Shown piece by piece: positions 35,058 through 42,851 of a stretch of 45,574 nt of DNA. The notes under the pieces were generated by a model that made no database searches, was not told the DNA's origin, and saw only the letters and a program-made list of their open reading frames with translations. Positions within the stretch are counted from its first letter, which is position 1. Every line of letters starts with the position of its first letter. The stretch covers positions 272,054 to 317,627 of the forward strand of contig SWDH01000029.1 in the NCBI GenBank assembly GCA_005116945.1, written 5' to 3'. Both the position numbers and the translations under genes were made by a program. This DNA comes from Nitrospira sp. (GTDB lineage Bacteria > Nitrospirota > Nitrospiria > Nitrospirales > Nitrospiraceae).

Positions 35058-36024
35058 AATAGAGGCTCTTGCTGATTTCGGCGGATAGCACGCTTTCGTT
35101 GCCAGCGGTGTCGAGTGCGGACAAGGCGAAGAAATACGTTTGGCCCTTTGGAAGATTGGAGGCGATATAGCTCGTGGCGATATTGATCGAGAACGGCGAT
35201 CCAGCGAAATTGTATATGCCGGACGCCGTGCCGATATAAAGTTTGTAGCCAGCCAGGTCTGGTTCCTGATTGCCCCTCCATGTGAGTCTCACATTCCCTG
35301 TCGATCCCTTGGGAGGAGGAGACGTTGATGATGGAGTAGACCGGGGAGGGGGTGAGGGGGGTATGGTGATCACAGGTGCCGGTGGTTGCAACAAGCTCGC
35401 GATGGCAGAGTTTCTGAACAGGTTCACTGTCGATCGTGAGCTGCCAAAGGAGGCTTTCCCGCCTCCTGCTGAGGCCATCGAGTGAAAATCTGTTGCTCCG
35501 GCGGCCAACGGAGTGGGAGTGGGCGGGGTGGCCACAGGAGAGTTCGTTGAAGCCATCCCAGCAGGAAGTGCCGCTATTGGTGTTGTGATGGGTGGCGCTG
35601 TCGTAGGAATGGTGCCTTTCCCGGCGTTGGTTGTCGTCGGTGTGTCCTGCCCAGCTGCAATGTTTGACATTGGTGCGGCATGAGGTATGTGAGTCGGTGG
35701 TACAGGGGCGCTAATTGAAGCCATGACCGGAGGTTTGGCCAATGTCCGGCGATACGGTAATTCGATAGCCGGCGGAACAATTACAGCAATGGGTGGTTCG
35801 ATTGGAGTTGTTATACGAGTCGGCTGATCGCTGGACGATTGGAGGATCGTTCCGTGAGTTGTGGCAGAAGGAAGAGTGGATTCAACGGCTGAATGATGAA
35901 TTAAGCTATGACGGCGGGGCATCTCTTGGCTTTCAGCTGAAACCATAGCAGGCGTCGCTGCAGCGTGAAGAGCCTGGATGAGTATTATTGCAGTCACGCT
36001 ATGGTAGAACCGGGGCAGTGCCAT
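35056..36024 (-). CDS. Secreted protein with Pro/Thr-rich linker and C-terminal FN3 domain
   Basis: 322 residues from the ATG at 36024, chosen because it places a signal peptide (about 1-30) at the N-terminus; the frame extends 54 codons upstream. About 50-230 is low-complexity Pro/Thr/Ala/Ser, like a cell-surface spacer. The last ~85 residues are a fibronectin type III domain: VRLTWRGNQEPDLAGYKLYIG and QTYFFALSALDTAGNES. No catalytic domain is seen; surface display or adhesion is inferred. Its stop codon overlaps repeat R8. Confidence 0.75.
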   Translation of the reverse strand: MALPRFYHSVTAIILIQALHAAATPAMVSAESQEMPRRHSLIHHSAVESTLPSATTHGTILQSSSDQPTRITTPIEPPIAVIVPPAIELPYRRTLAKPPVMASISAPVPPTHIPHAAPMSNIAAGQDTPTTTNAGKGTIPTTAPPITTPIAALPAGMASTNSPVATPPTPTPLAAGATDFHSMASAGGGKASFGSSRSTVNLFRNSAIASLLQPPAPVITIPPSPPPRSTPSSTSPPPKGSTGNVRLTWRGNQEPDLAGYKLYIGTASGIYNFAGSPFSINIATSYIASNLPKGQTYFFALSALDTAGNESVLSAEISKSLY

Positions 36025-36292
36025 GTGTATCACGGGAATTGTTCCTGGCAGATTACTCTCTATCCGGTCAAAAGGAGACGATTGCTCCTCGTGTATGTTC
36101 ATTCGTCTATTCGTTGCACTCCTGCATTGTCTCGTGGAGGTGCATGATACGCCAGAAAAATATGAATTGAATCCGGGCGCGCTCATGATCGGCGGCCGCG
36201 CGCGTGCTTGCCCCTCCTTTGCGTCGCGATGGGGGAACGGCCGAGCCGTTTCTTGGATGCATGGGTTCTGTGAGAGCAGCAGATGATCGGAA

Positions 36293-36742
36293 TTACGAGC
36301 AGAGGAGGGCGAGAAGGAATAGTACTGCCAACGAGCAGAGCGAGGTAAAGTAGAGGATGCCGGTTCGATCGCTCAGCCAGGCGGTCCTCCATCCATGCGG
36401 GTAGAGTGCGTGATGTTCTTCGACGAGGCCTTCTTCATAAAACCCTAGTGCTTGTTCGAGCTGAACCAGAACTTGTTTGGCCTGCCGGTGACGGTATTGC
36501 TGTTGAAAGATCAAGCCACAGAACAAGCCGCACCAGATCAGGCCCGCGAGCAAGATGAAGACGGTGTCGAAGGATGTCAGTCGATTCTTGTATGGACTTA
36601 AGAGAAATGCAAACAGCATTGTGATCAGACCCAATGAACCTATGACTGTCAGCCGCATCATCTGCTCACGTCGTTGGTAGACCTCCTCTTTATAGAGAGG
36701 GTAGAGCACCGTCAAGACCTGTTGGACGCTTTCTGTAATCAT
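36293..36742 (-). CDS. Small integral membrane protein
   Basis: 149 residues. Helices at about 30-50, 62-80 and 128-147; a polar basic loop (QQQYRHRQAKQVLVQLEQALGFYEE begins near 80) lies between the second and third. No known domain. It stands between the FN3 protein and an alpha/beta hydrolase, both also minus strand, with gaps of 268 and 81 nt, so it is probably transcribed separately. Confidence 0.65.
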   Translation of the reverse strand: MITESVQQVLTVLYPLYKEEVYQRREQMMRLTVIGSLGLITMLFAFLLSPYKNRLTSFDTVFILLAGLIWCGLFCGLIFQQQYRHRQAKQVLVQLEQALGFYEEGLVEEHHALYPHGWRTAWLSDRTGILYFTSLCSLAVLFLLALLCS

Positions 36743-36823
36743 GGGCTATCTCGTATAGCAAGATATTGAAAGGACTGGCTTGTTCTCGAATGCGTGTCAG
36801 CCGGTTTCGTTGCTCGATCATCT

Positions 36824-37597
36824 CTAAGTTCTGATCATAAGATGGCTCACGAGCCAATCACTAATCGATGTGGTCATCTGATGAAAGTCTTCCCTCCGAG
36901 TGAACTGGTGATCGGCGTCCGGTAGACGGTCCAGCCTCTTTACCCCTCCAAGACTGTCGTGCAATCGCCGGCTCTGATGAAGGGGGACACATTCATCCTG
37001 CTCGCCCTGGACGATCAAGGTTGGTACGGTGATCTGTTTGGCCGGCTCATAGGCAATCTGCTGGAGGCAGTCTTCGTAAAAGCCATATCGCAACCGGACT
37101 CGATCCGACCCTCCCATCATATTTGGAATCGTGTTGGTGGCTTGCCACTGTGCCAATTCTTCCAGTCCAAATGTTATACGAAGCTCTTCCGCAAAGTCCA
37201 CCACCGGACACTTGAGGGCCAAACAGGCGATATCGCGGCGCTGGGCTGCCGTGAGGATGGCAACCAGCCCTCCGAAGCTGGATCCGACAAGGCCGATTCG
37301 TGAGAAACCCTTCGCCGTCATGAGGTCGAGTGCGGCAGTCGCCTGTTCTACTGCGAGGGAGGTCGTGAGATCCTCGAACGGGCCTTGGCTGTCCCCCTGC
37401 CCAAAGAAGTCGAAGCAGAATGTGGCAATGCCGTGACTGTTTAGAAGGCGGGTCAAGGTCCTGTTGGTCGTGCTATTTTTGCCGGAGAGAAATCCATGAC
37501 AGAGCACGGCGAGCCGCGTTGTTGGTTCGTCAGGCGCGCTCAGTATTGCAGAGATGCGGTGTCCATGCGAATCATGAAAGATGAGACGTTGTTCCAT
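36824..37597 (-). CDS. Alpha/beta hydrolase (S33/BAAT-like)
   Basis: 257 residues. Oxyanion motif CHGFLSGKNS (about 33-42), nucleophile elbow VGSSFGG (about 104-110), acid in GEQDECVP (about 198-205) and His in DADHQFTRRED (about 228-238). The pattern suits cytoplasmic esterase-like members of the serine aminopeptidase S33 clan. The substrate is unknown. Repeat R9 and thiD lie upstream of its start on the same strand. Confidence 0.83.
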   Translation of the reverse strand: MEQRLIFHDSHGHRISAILSAPDEPTTRLAVLCHGFLSGKNSTTNRTLTRLLNSHGIATFCFDFFGQGDSQGPFEDLTTSLAVEQATAALDLMTAKGFSRIGLVGSSFGGLVAILTAAQRRDIACLALKCPVVDFAEELRITFGLEELAQWQATNTIPNMMGGSDRVRLRYGFYEDCLQQIAYEPAKQITVPTLIVQGEQDECVPLHQSRRLHDSLGGVKRLDRLPDADHQFTRREDFHQMTTSISDWLVSHLMIRT

Positions 37598-37692
37598 AAG
37601 GTCCTCATTCGATCAACGGGCTGTAGAAAACCTATTTTGAAATGCTGGAACTTCGTTGGCCCAAACGTGTGGCTAACAGGAAAACGCTCTCG

Positions 37693-37817
37693 CAGGATGC
37701 TCAAAAAGGCCGTTCAGCAAGGCCGCAGGCGAGTCGAAACCGGAGGCGTACCCTCGGGGGTACGTTGAGGATTTCGATGAGTCGAGAACGCTGCTGGCGG
37801 GCTTTTTCAGCATCCTG
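37693..37817 (-). repeat. Dispersed palindromic repeat, short form (R9)
   Basis: Minus orientation, 3 nt after the thiD stop codon in the direction of thiD transcription. Arms CAGGATGCTGAAAAAG and CTTTTTGAGCATCCTG. Central hairpin at 37747-37764 with a CCGA loop. Confidence 0.92.
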
Positions 37818-37820
37818 TTA

Positions 37821-38615
37821 CTAGGATTGAAGAAAATAGAAATGATTTGTGGGTCCAGTTCCGTGACCGATCGCGAGACTATGGCGAAGGGTTTCGGTGA
37901 GATAGGTCTTGGCTTTTTGCACGGCGTCGTTCATGGAATTACCCCGTGCGAGATGGGCCGCGATGGCTGAGGCGAAGGTGCAGCCGGTGCCATGGGTGTG
38001 GGGCGTATCAATGAACTCCCCTTTAAATACATTGAAAAAATTTCCGTCATAGAGCAGGTCGGTGGCTCGGTCTGCCGGAAGATGGCCGCCCTTGATCAAC
38101 ACATATTTGCAGCCAAACTTATGAATGACTTTGGCCGCGCGGCGTGCATCCGCGAGTGTTTTGATTTCTAGACCAGACAATTGTTGCGCTTCATGGATGT
38201 TCGGCGTGACGAGCAGTGCCAAAGGGAAGAGCTGTGTCTTCATGGCGTCAATCGCCTCCGGCTTGAGCAGCGCATGGCCGGTTTTCGAGATCATGACCGG
38301 ATCCACCACGAGATTCGTCACATTCTGAGGCTTCAGCAATTTCGCAACGACCTCGACGATGGCTGTGGAGGACAACATCCCGGTCTTCACCGCAGCGACA
38401 TCAAAATCATCGAACACGGCATCGATTTGCGCCGCGATGCTTGAGATCGGCAACTCGAAGACGTCAGTAACCTCTTCCGTATTCTGCGCCGTGATGGCGG
38501 TAATCGCCGACATCGCAAACACGCCATTAGCCGACATAGCTTTAATGTCAGCCTGAATCCCAGCCCCCCCGCCAGAATCCGATCCCGCAATCGTCAAGAC
38601 CTGTTTCAATACCAT
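37821..38615 (-). CDS. thiD: Hydroxymethylpyrimidine/phosphomethylpyrimidine kinase
   Basis: 264 residues, the usual length. Phosphorylates HMP and HMP-P in thiamine synthesis or salvage. Motifs: TIAGSDSGGGAGIQADIK (about 8-25), KTGMLSS (about 76-82), DPVMISKTGHALL (about 103-115) and the anion hole HGTGCTFASAIAAHLARG (about 217-234). tenA, another thiamine-salvage gene, follows upstream on the same strand with an unrelated gene in between. No TPP riboswitch is visible in the 210-nt leader. Confidence 0.95.
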   Translation of the reverse strand: MVLKQVLTIAGSDSGGGAGIQADIKAMSANGVFAMSAITAITAQNTEEVTDVFELPISSIAAQIDAVFDDFDVAAVKTGMLSSTAIVEVVAKLLKPQNVTNLVVDPVMISKTGHALLKPEAIDAMKTQLFPLALLVTPNIHEAQQLSGLEIKTLADARRAAKVIHKFGCKYVLIKGGHLPADRATDLLYDGNFFNVFKGEFIDTPHTHGTGCTFASAIAAHLARGNSMNDAVQKAKTYLTETLRHSLAIGHGTGPTNHFYFLQS

Positions 38616-38825
38616 GCGTGCTCCTGAATCAGTAAAGCAAAGATGTGCAGATTATACTCAGCAGATAGAGACTGTCCAGCGGGTGAATCTAGTAATCCAA
38701 GCCCCGTCAGAGGCTTGGTCCGTGCGCTGCTAGTAGGTTAGCCTCAGTAAGGCAATTAGCACCCCCAACCCACAAGATTCAGCAAGATTTGGCGACGGGT
38801 CATGGCTCTTGGCAAGATAACAACA

Positions 38826-39362
38826 TCATGACTTTTTGTTGATCGTTTTTGCCTGTGTGCTTGTTTTGAGTATCGACTCTACTCGCTTTAGAAATTGGTC
38901 TGTCGCGATGACCGATTGGTAGTAAAAGGGGAGAAGTCTTATTGAGAGAATGGCCCCCGATGGGTCAATGCTGAAGAGTGGCTCGCCAAGGGCTCCCACC
39001 TCCAACCCGCGCCCGGGGGCAAGACTCGCATTGTGAGAAAGCAAGCACCTGTAGTAGTCATAAATTTTCTTAATTTGGGCCTCTGTCAGTGCTTGGCTGT
39101 AGTAGGAGGTGTTCAAGATGAAGTAGTGCTTGAAGCCGTCCCCATCGATTAAACGATTCTTGCCGTCGATACAAGACGAAAAGCTCTTATCCCCTCTGTG
39201 GAATGATCCAATCGTGTCGAGAATGGTAAAGAGAAGTAGGGCGGCAGGGAATCCGTAAACGCCACCTTCTGCTTTCTGGTGAGTTAGGCATTCATGAGCA
39301 ACATGCAAGTACTCAGAAACTGATTCCTTCAGGAGACCTGCAAGATCCTGGTGGATTGCCAT
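38826..39362 (-). CDS. Hypothetical protein with HEPN-like R-x4-H motif
   Basis: 178 residues, unrecognised family, noticeably more A+T than its neighbours. It is mostly helical with one basic C-terminal tail. Residues about 99-111 read KIYDYYRCLLSHN, giving R105-x4-H110-N, similar to the R-x4-6-H ribonuclease motif of HEPN proteins, which often reads YR-N/x-x-x-x-H-N. No MNT nucleotidyltransferase antitoxin or other partner adjoins. It separates thiD from tenA, so it may be an inserted accessory gene. The HEPN idea is inference from the motif and helical content alone. Confidence 0.6.
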   Translation of the reverse strand: MAIHQDLAGLLKESVSEYLHVAHECLTHQKAEGGVYGFPAALLLFTILDTIGSFHRGDKSFSSCIDGKNRLIDGDGFKHYFILNTSYYSQALTEAQIKKIYDYYRCLLSHNASLAPGRGLEVGALGEPLFSIDPSGAILSIRLLPFYYQSVIATDQFLKRVESILKTSTQAKTINKKS

Positions 39363-39603
39363 CTGCTTAGAGCTGGAATAGGGTTAGGTTCATGTTCTTT
39401 GACAGATCCATAGTTCTTCCTCTCTTTCCCGATCTGGCACGTTGTGACTTGACGGGGTTATGCTGTCCTTTAGTCTCTTTCCCCCCCCCCTCCCTCTGGT
39501 GGCCGGGGTTCTCTTCGGGCAGGCAGCAGAGCAGGGCCAAACTACGCGCGTCCAACGAGGGCTTTCCCTTTCTCTCATCCTCACTGTGGCTGGTCTCGAC
39601 TTT

Positions 39604-39703
39604 AGGGCGAGGGGCAGGATTGTCTCGAACTGCGCGCATCGAGCGACCACTGTTTTATCGTGGGGGCTCTGCGAGCACACGAGACGGTCCTGCCCCTTGC
39701 CCT
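39604..39703 (-). repeat. Constant-core palindrome, copy B
   Basis: Arms AGGGCGAGGGGCAGGA (39604-39619) and TCCTGCCCCTTGCCCT (39688-39703) pair with a single G-U, then GTCTCG pairs with CGAGAC inward. The 49-bp core read on the minus strand matches copy A at 40 positions. The gap 39363-39710 is otherwise empty except a run of ten C at 39481-39490. It ends 8 nt from the tenA stop. Confidence 0.75.
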
Positions 39704-39710
39704 CTCCCAA

Positions 39711-40379
39711 TTACACCGGCCACCTCTCTTCATTCCACGCCATCTCCCAAAACATCCACTCATAGCGCGAGCTGATGACGAACGATTCTTCCATCCGCCG
39801 CTTCTCTTCTTTTCCCGCCGTCTTGGCCCACTGGTCCACTTTCTTGCGCATCCATTGCTGGACTTGGGCGAATTCCGGCGAGGCGTAAAGCATGAGCCAG
39901 TCTCGATAGGGGTGATCGTTTTTTGGTGGGCCATGCTTTAAGAGATGCTGGCCGACGACACAGTAGATCCAGGCGCAGGGCAGGGCGACGACGGTGATCT
40001 CCGCTGCTGAGCCTGTGTGGGCAACCGTGAGCATATGCCGCGTGTAGGCGTAGTTCGTCGGCGCCATCGGTACGGCAGTCATCTCCTTTGCGGTCATGCT
40101 CCACCGCGATCCGTATCCCTCATGGAGGCTGCGCTCGACGACGATGGTGTCTTCGGCGAGCTTCGTCAGGCGCAGAGCCGACTCTGAGTCCGGCGCTCTC
40201 AGCGCTCCGGCAGAAAACACACGGGCAAGGTCACTGAGGAATCTAGCGTCCTGCAGAATGTAGTACTTGAATTTATGCTCCGGCAAGGTCCCCTTACCCA
40301 ATGCTACGACAAATGGATGAATGAGTTGGGCATCCCATATGGGTGTGGCGAGCTGTCTTAAACGGTCCGTAAACGACAT
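39711..40379 (-). CDS. tenA: TenA-family thiaminase II / aminopyrimidine aminohydrolase
   Basis: 222 residues. Hydrolyses thiamine breakdown products to recover HMP, which ThiD then phosphorylates. Visible are KYYILQDARFL (about 38-48; active-site Tyr and Asp), ALPCAWIYCVVGQ (about 131-143; catalytic Cys) and the C-terminal MFWEMAWNEE (about 208-217; catalytic Glu). All key residues seem intact. It lies close to thiD on the same strand, with a HEPN-like orphan and palindrome B between them. Confidence 0.93.
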   Translation of the reverse strand: MSFTDRLRQLATPIWDAQLIHPFVVALGKGTLPEHKFKYYILQDARFLSDLARVFSAGALRAPDSESALRLTKLAEDTIVVERSLHEGYGSRWSMTAKEMTAVPMAPTNYAYTRHMLTVAHTGSAAEITVVALPCAWIYCVVGQHLLKHGPPKNDHPYRDWLMLYASPEFAQVQQWMRKKVDQWAKTAGKEEKRRMEESFVISSRYEWMFWEMAWNEERWPV

Positions 40380-40399
40380 GGGGTTTCTCCCGGTTGGGC

Positions 40400-40418
40400 G
40401 TGAAATGTGAGGTGAAAG
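40400..40418 (-). repeat. Heptamer-type repeat cluster upstream of tenA
   Basis: GTGAAAT, GTGAG, GTGAAAG at 40400-40418; the middle unit is two bases short. It pairs in principle with the CTCAC/TTTCAC words at 40489-40516. Confidence 0.45.
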
Positions 40419-40488
40419 ATTTCAGATGATTAGAGGTGACGATTGTACCAGCGGAGCTATTCCCATGTGTTGAGTCCCGTCCCCTATC

Positions 40489-40516
40489 CCCTCACGGTTC
40501 ACGTTTCACGCCTAAC
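40489..40516 (+). repeat. Heptamer tandem repeat, four units, overlapping a coding end
   Basis: CCCTCAC, GGTTCAC, GTTTCAC, GCCTAAC in exact register. It includes the stop codon and the last residues (GVKREP) of the SthA-like gene on the minus strand, so the C-terminal tail of that protein is repeat-encoded. Confidence 0.6.
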
Positions 40517-41916
40517 GTCTTCCCAGGCCAGGGTCTGGGCAAGCGATTGATCCCGTCGAGTGCGGCGACCTTGTAACATTCCGCTAGGGTTGGGTAGTTG
40601 AAGACGGTGTCGATGAAGTAATCGATTTTCCCTTGATAGGCCATAACGGCCTGACCTATGTGAATAAGCTCCGTTGCTCCTTCTCCAATGGCATGCACAC
40701 CCAGGAGTGCATGAGTGTGGCGATGGAATAGCAGCTTCAACATGCCGGTTTGATCGCCAATGAGCTGCCCGCGGGCGATTTCACGATAGTGGGCGATGCC
40801 GGACGCATACGGGATTTCCGCCTTGGCCAGTTCTTCCTCATTCCGTCCCACCGTGGAGATTTCAGGAATAGCATAGATGCCGTAGGGCAGGAGGTCCGTG
40901 TCGGTATGGTCGGGATGGCCAAAGGCATGGCACGCAGCATGGCGCCCTTGCTGCATGGAGGTGGACGCCAAGGCGGGAAAACCGATGACGTCGCCGGCGG
41001 CGTAGATATGGGGGATGGCTGTTTGAAAATGCTCGTTCACGATCATGCGGCCTCGCACATCCGGTGTGATGCCGACGGTCGCCAGGTTCAAGCGCTGTGT
41101 CGCGCCGATTCGGCCTATGGCATACAGGAGCGTCGTGGCGGTGATTGGTGGCCGGTGTGTCAACGAGACCGTGACTTGTCCGTCGGATTCTTTCCGGATC
41201 GCGACGACTTCTTCCTCATGGTAGAGCGTCACGCCGATATCTGTCATCTGTCGTTGCAAGGCGTCAATGATCTGCGCGTCGACAAATTCGAGCAAGCGCG
41301 GACGCTTGTCGATCAGCACGACCTTCACGCCGATCATGGCTAAGATCGATGCGTATTCTGTGCCGATCACGCCACCGCCGACAATGATGATCGATGTCGG
41401 AAGGCGTTTGAGCGTGATGAGACCGTCGGTATCGATGATGGTGTGACCGTCGAATGGAATATCGGCTGGTCTAGTTGGCACTGTTCCCACGGCGATGACG
41501 ATCACATGGGCATAATGTTCGGTTGCCGTGTCGGCCTGTTGAACGAGGAGCCGGTGAGGATCGACGAAACAGGCTTCTCCAAAAATCAGGTCGATGCGGT
41601 TACGTGCCATCTGATCCTTGACGATCTCAATTTCGCTCTTGATGATGTGGTTGGAGCGAAACGCGAGATCTTCGATTGTGACCGCCTCTTTCAGACGATA
41701 GCCGGTTCCATACAGGTTGCGTTGGCGGAACCCCGAAAGATAGAGCACCGCTTCGCGGAGGGCTTTGCTGGGGATGGTGCCGGTGTTGGTAGACACGCCG
41801 CCGATGCCGGCTTTGCGCTCGATGATACCAACGGTCTTGCCAAGCTTGGCGGCCTGGACCGCAGCCTTCTGGCCGGCAGGTCCGCTCCCTATGACGAGAA
41901 GATCGTATTGAGCCAT
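40492..41916 (-). CDS. sthA: SthA-like soluble pyridine nucleotide transhydrogenase
   Basis: 474 residues, normal length. FAD motif VIGSGPAGQKAA (about 8-19), NAD(P) motif IVGGGVIGTEYAS (about 177-189), AAGDVIGFP (about 308-316) and the C-terminal dimer interface NYPTLAECYKVAALDG (about 446-461) follow the SthA pattern. SthA usually has C-T-N-T-G-T-I-P-S-K with a single Cys; here the same site reads STNTGTIPSK, with Ser. That rules out a disulfide reductase such as lipoamide dehydrogenase and is compatible with hydride transfer between NADPH and NAD. Confidence 0.88.
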   Translation of the reverse strand: MAQYDLLVIGSGPAGQKAAVQAAKLGKTVGIIERKAGIGGVSTNTGTIPSKALREAVLYLSGFRQRNLYGTGYRLKEAVTIEDLAFRSNHIIKSEIEIVKDQMARNRIDLIFGEACFVDPHRLLVQQADTATEHYAHVIVIAVGTVPTRPADIPFDGHTIIDTDGLITLKRLPTSIIIVGGGVIGTEYASILAMIGVKVVLIDKRPRLLEFVDAQIIDALQRQMTDIGVTLYHEEEVVAIRKESDGQVTVSLTHRPPITATTLLYAIGRIGATQRLNLATVGITPDVRGRMIVNEHFQTAIPHIYAAGDVIGFPALASTSMQQGRHAACHAFGHPDHTDTDLLPYGIYAIPEISTVGRNEEELAKAEIPYASGIAHYREIARGQLIGDQTGMLKLLFHRHTHALLGVHAIGEGATELIHIGQAVMAYQGKIDYFIDTVFNYPTLAECYKVAALDGINRLPRPWPGKTLGVKREP

Positions 41917-41936
41917 CTCTTCATTCTAAAGCAAGA

Positions 41937-42005
41937 CTGAGGTTGAGGCTAAGGTTAAGGAGAAGTATGCATCTCCCTTCTCCTCAGCCTCAATCAGGAC
42001 CTCAG
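41937..42005. repeat. Long imperfect hairpin made of YTRAGG hexamers
   Basis: CTGAGG, TTGAGG, CTAAGG, TTAAGG run in tandem from 41937. The region folds back: CTGAGG with CCTCAG (42000-42005), TTGAGGCT with AGCCTCAA (41986-41993), AGGAGAAG with CTTCTCCT (41977-41984). It fills the gap between the tpx stop and the sthA start and may end tpx transcripts, though no T-run follows. Confidence 0.6.
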
Positions 42006-42018
42006 CCTTTTCGTTGGT

Positions 42019-42675
42019 CTAGCTTGCGGTGATCAATGATTTGGCCACGGCGAAGGCCTTATCCAGGTCCGGCAATTGGACCAGTTCGGGGGTGATTTGC
42101 AGATGCCGCACAGTGTTGTTGGCATCAATCACCATAATTGTGCGAGCCAGAATGTGGGGCCCCTTGATAAAGAGTCCGTAGGCTTTTCCGAATTCAGCAT
42201 CTTTGTAGTCTGAGAGGAATGTGACATTGTCGATCTGGGCTTCTTTGGCAAATCGCTTTTGTGCAAAAGGCGTATCGACGCTCACGGTGACCAGTTCAAT
42301 CATCTTATCGAGGCCCTTATTTTTCTCGCTTAGATAATGGGTCTGCTCTTCGCACACCGGAGTATCGAGCGACGGGACGACACTGATGATCCGGACCTTG
42401 CCCTTGCCCTTGGTGTCGGTGATGGCTAATGGTGAAAGATCTGTCTGTGTCAGCATCACGTCTCTGAGGGTGTCCCCGACTTTGATGCCGGCTCCAGCGA
42501 GAACCAGGGGGTTTCCGTGAAAGAGGACCGTGCGGCCCTCACCAGCCACAGCGCTGCCGTCAGCGACGGGGTAGTTTTTGTAGGGAAAACTGGAACTGCC
42601 GGTGCTTGCGCATCCAGCGAACCCGAGCGCCATGCACAGTGTAGCCCCAATGAGTATTCGATGCGATGTCTTCAT
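42019..42675 (-). CDS. tpx: Lipid-anchored thiol peroxidase (Tpx), single-Cys variant
   Basis: 218 residues, about 50 longer than cytoplasmic Tpx because of an N-terminal signal with lipobox GFAGC (Cys22) and a short linker. From about 50 on it is a complete Tpx fold: LFHGNPLVLAGAGIKVGD, and the peroxidatic Cys in PSLDTPVCEEQT (about 101-112). The segment that should contain the resolving Cys (RFC in E. coli, Cys95) reads RFAKE here, and the other usual Cys is also missing. It would therefore be a periplasmic-side 1-Cys peroxidase needing an external reductant. Confidence 0.9.
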   Translation of the reverse strand: MKTSHRILIGATLCMALGFAGCASTGSSSFPYKNYPVADGSAVAGEGRTVLFHGNPLVLAGAGIKVGDTLRDVMLTQTDLSPLAITDTKGKGKVRIISVVPSLDTPVCEEQTHYLSEKNKGLDKMIELVTVSVDTPFAQKRFAKEAQIDNVTFLSDYKDAEFGKAYGLFIKGPHILARTIMVIDANNTVRHLQITPELVQLPDLDKAFAVAKSLITAS

Positions 42676-42851
42676 AATTGTACCCTCCTATGGTGAAGCG
42701 ATGGTATATGGTTTCCCCAGAATACGAGGTCTGGGCTTGTGCCGTCAGAAGGCGGTAGATGCACTCTGCCGTCACTGCAACGCCTCGACGATCGTCCTGC
42801 CTGCAAGTAGATACGCACGGTTTGCGTGCCCAGCACAACATACCATCTCTG

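Noticed and set aside
38616-38825. TPP riboswitch upstream of thiD or tenA
   Set aside because: The conserved THI-box landmarks (CTGAGA and the ACCTGATCTGGATAAT-type segment) are absent in both leaders.
39481-39490. Run of ten C as a phase-variable tract
   Set aside because: It lies in an intergenic gap with no gene or promoter arranged so that slippage would switch it; it may be a sequencing artefact.
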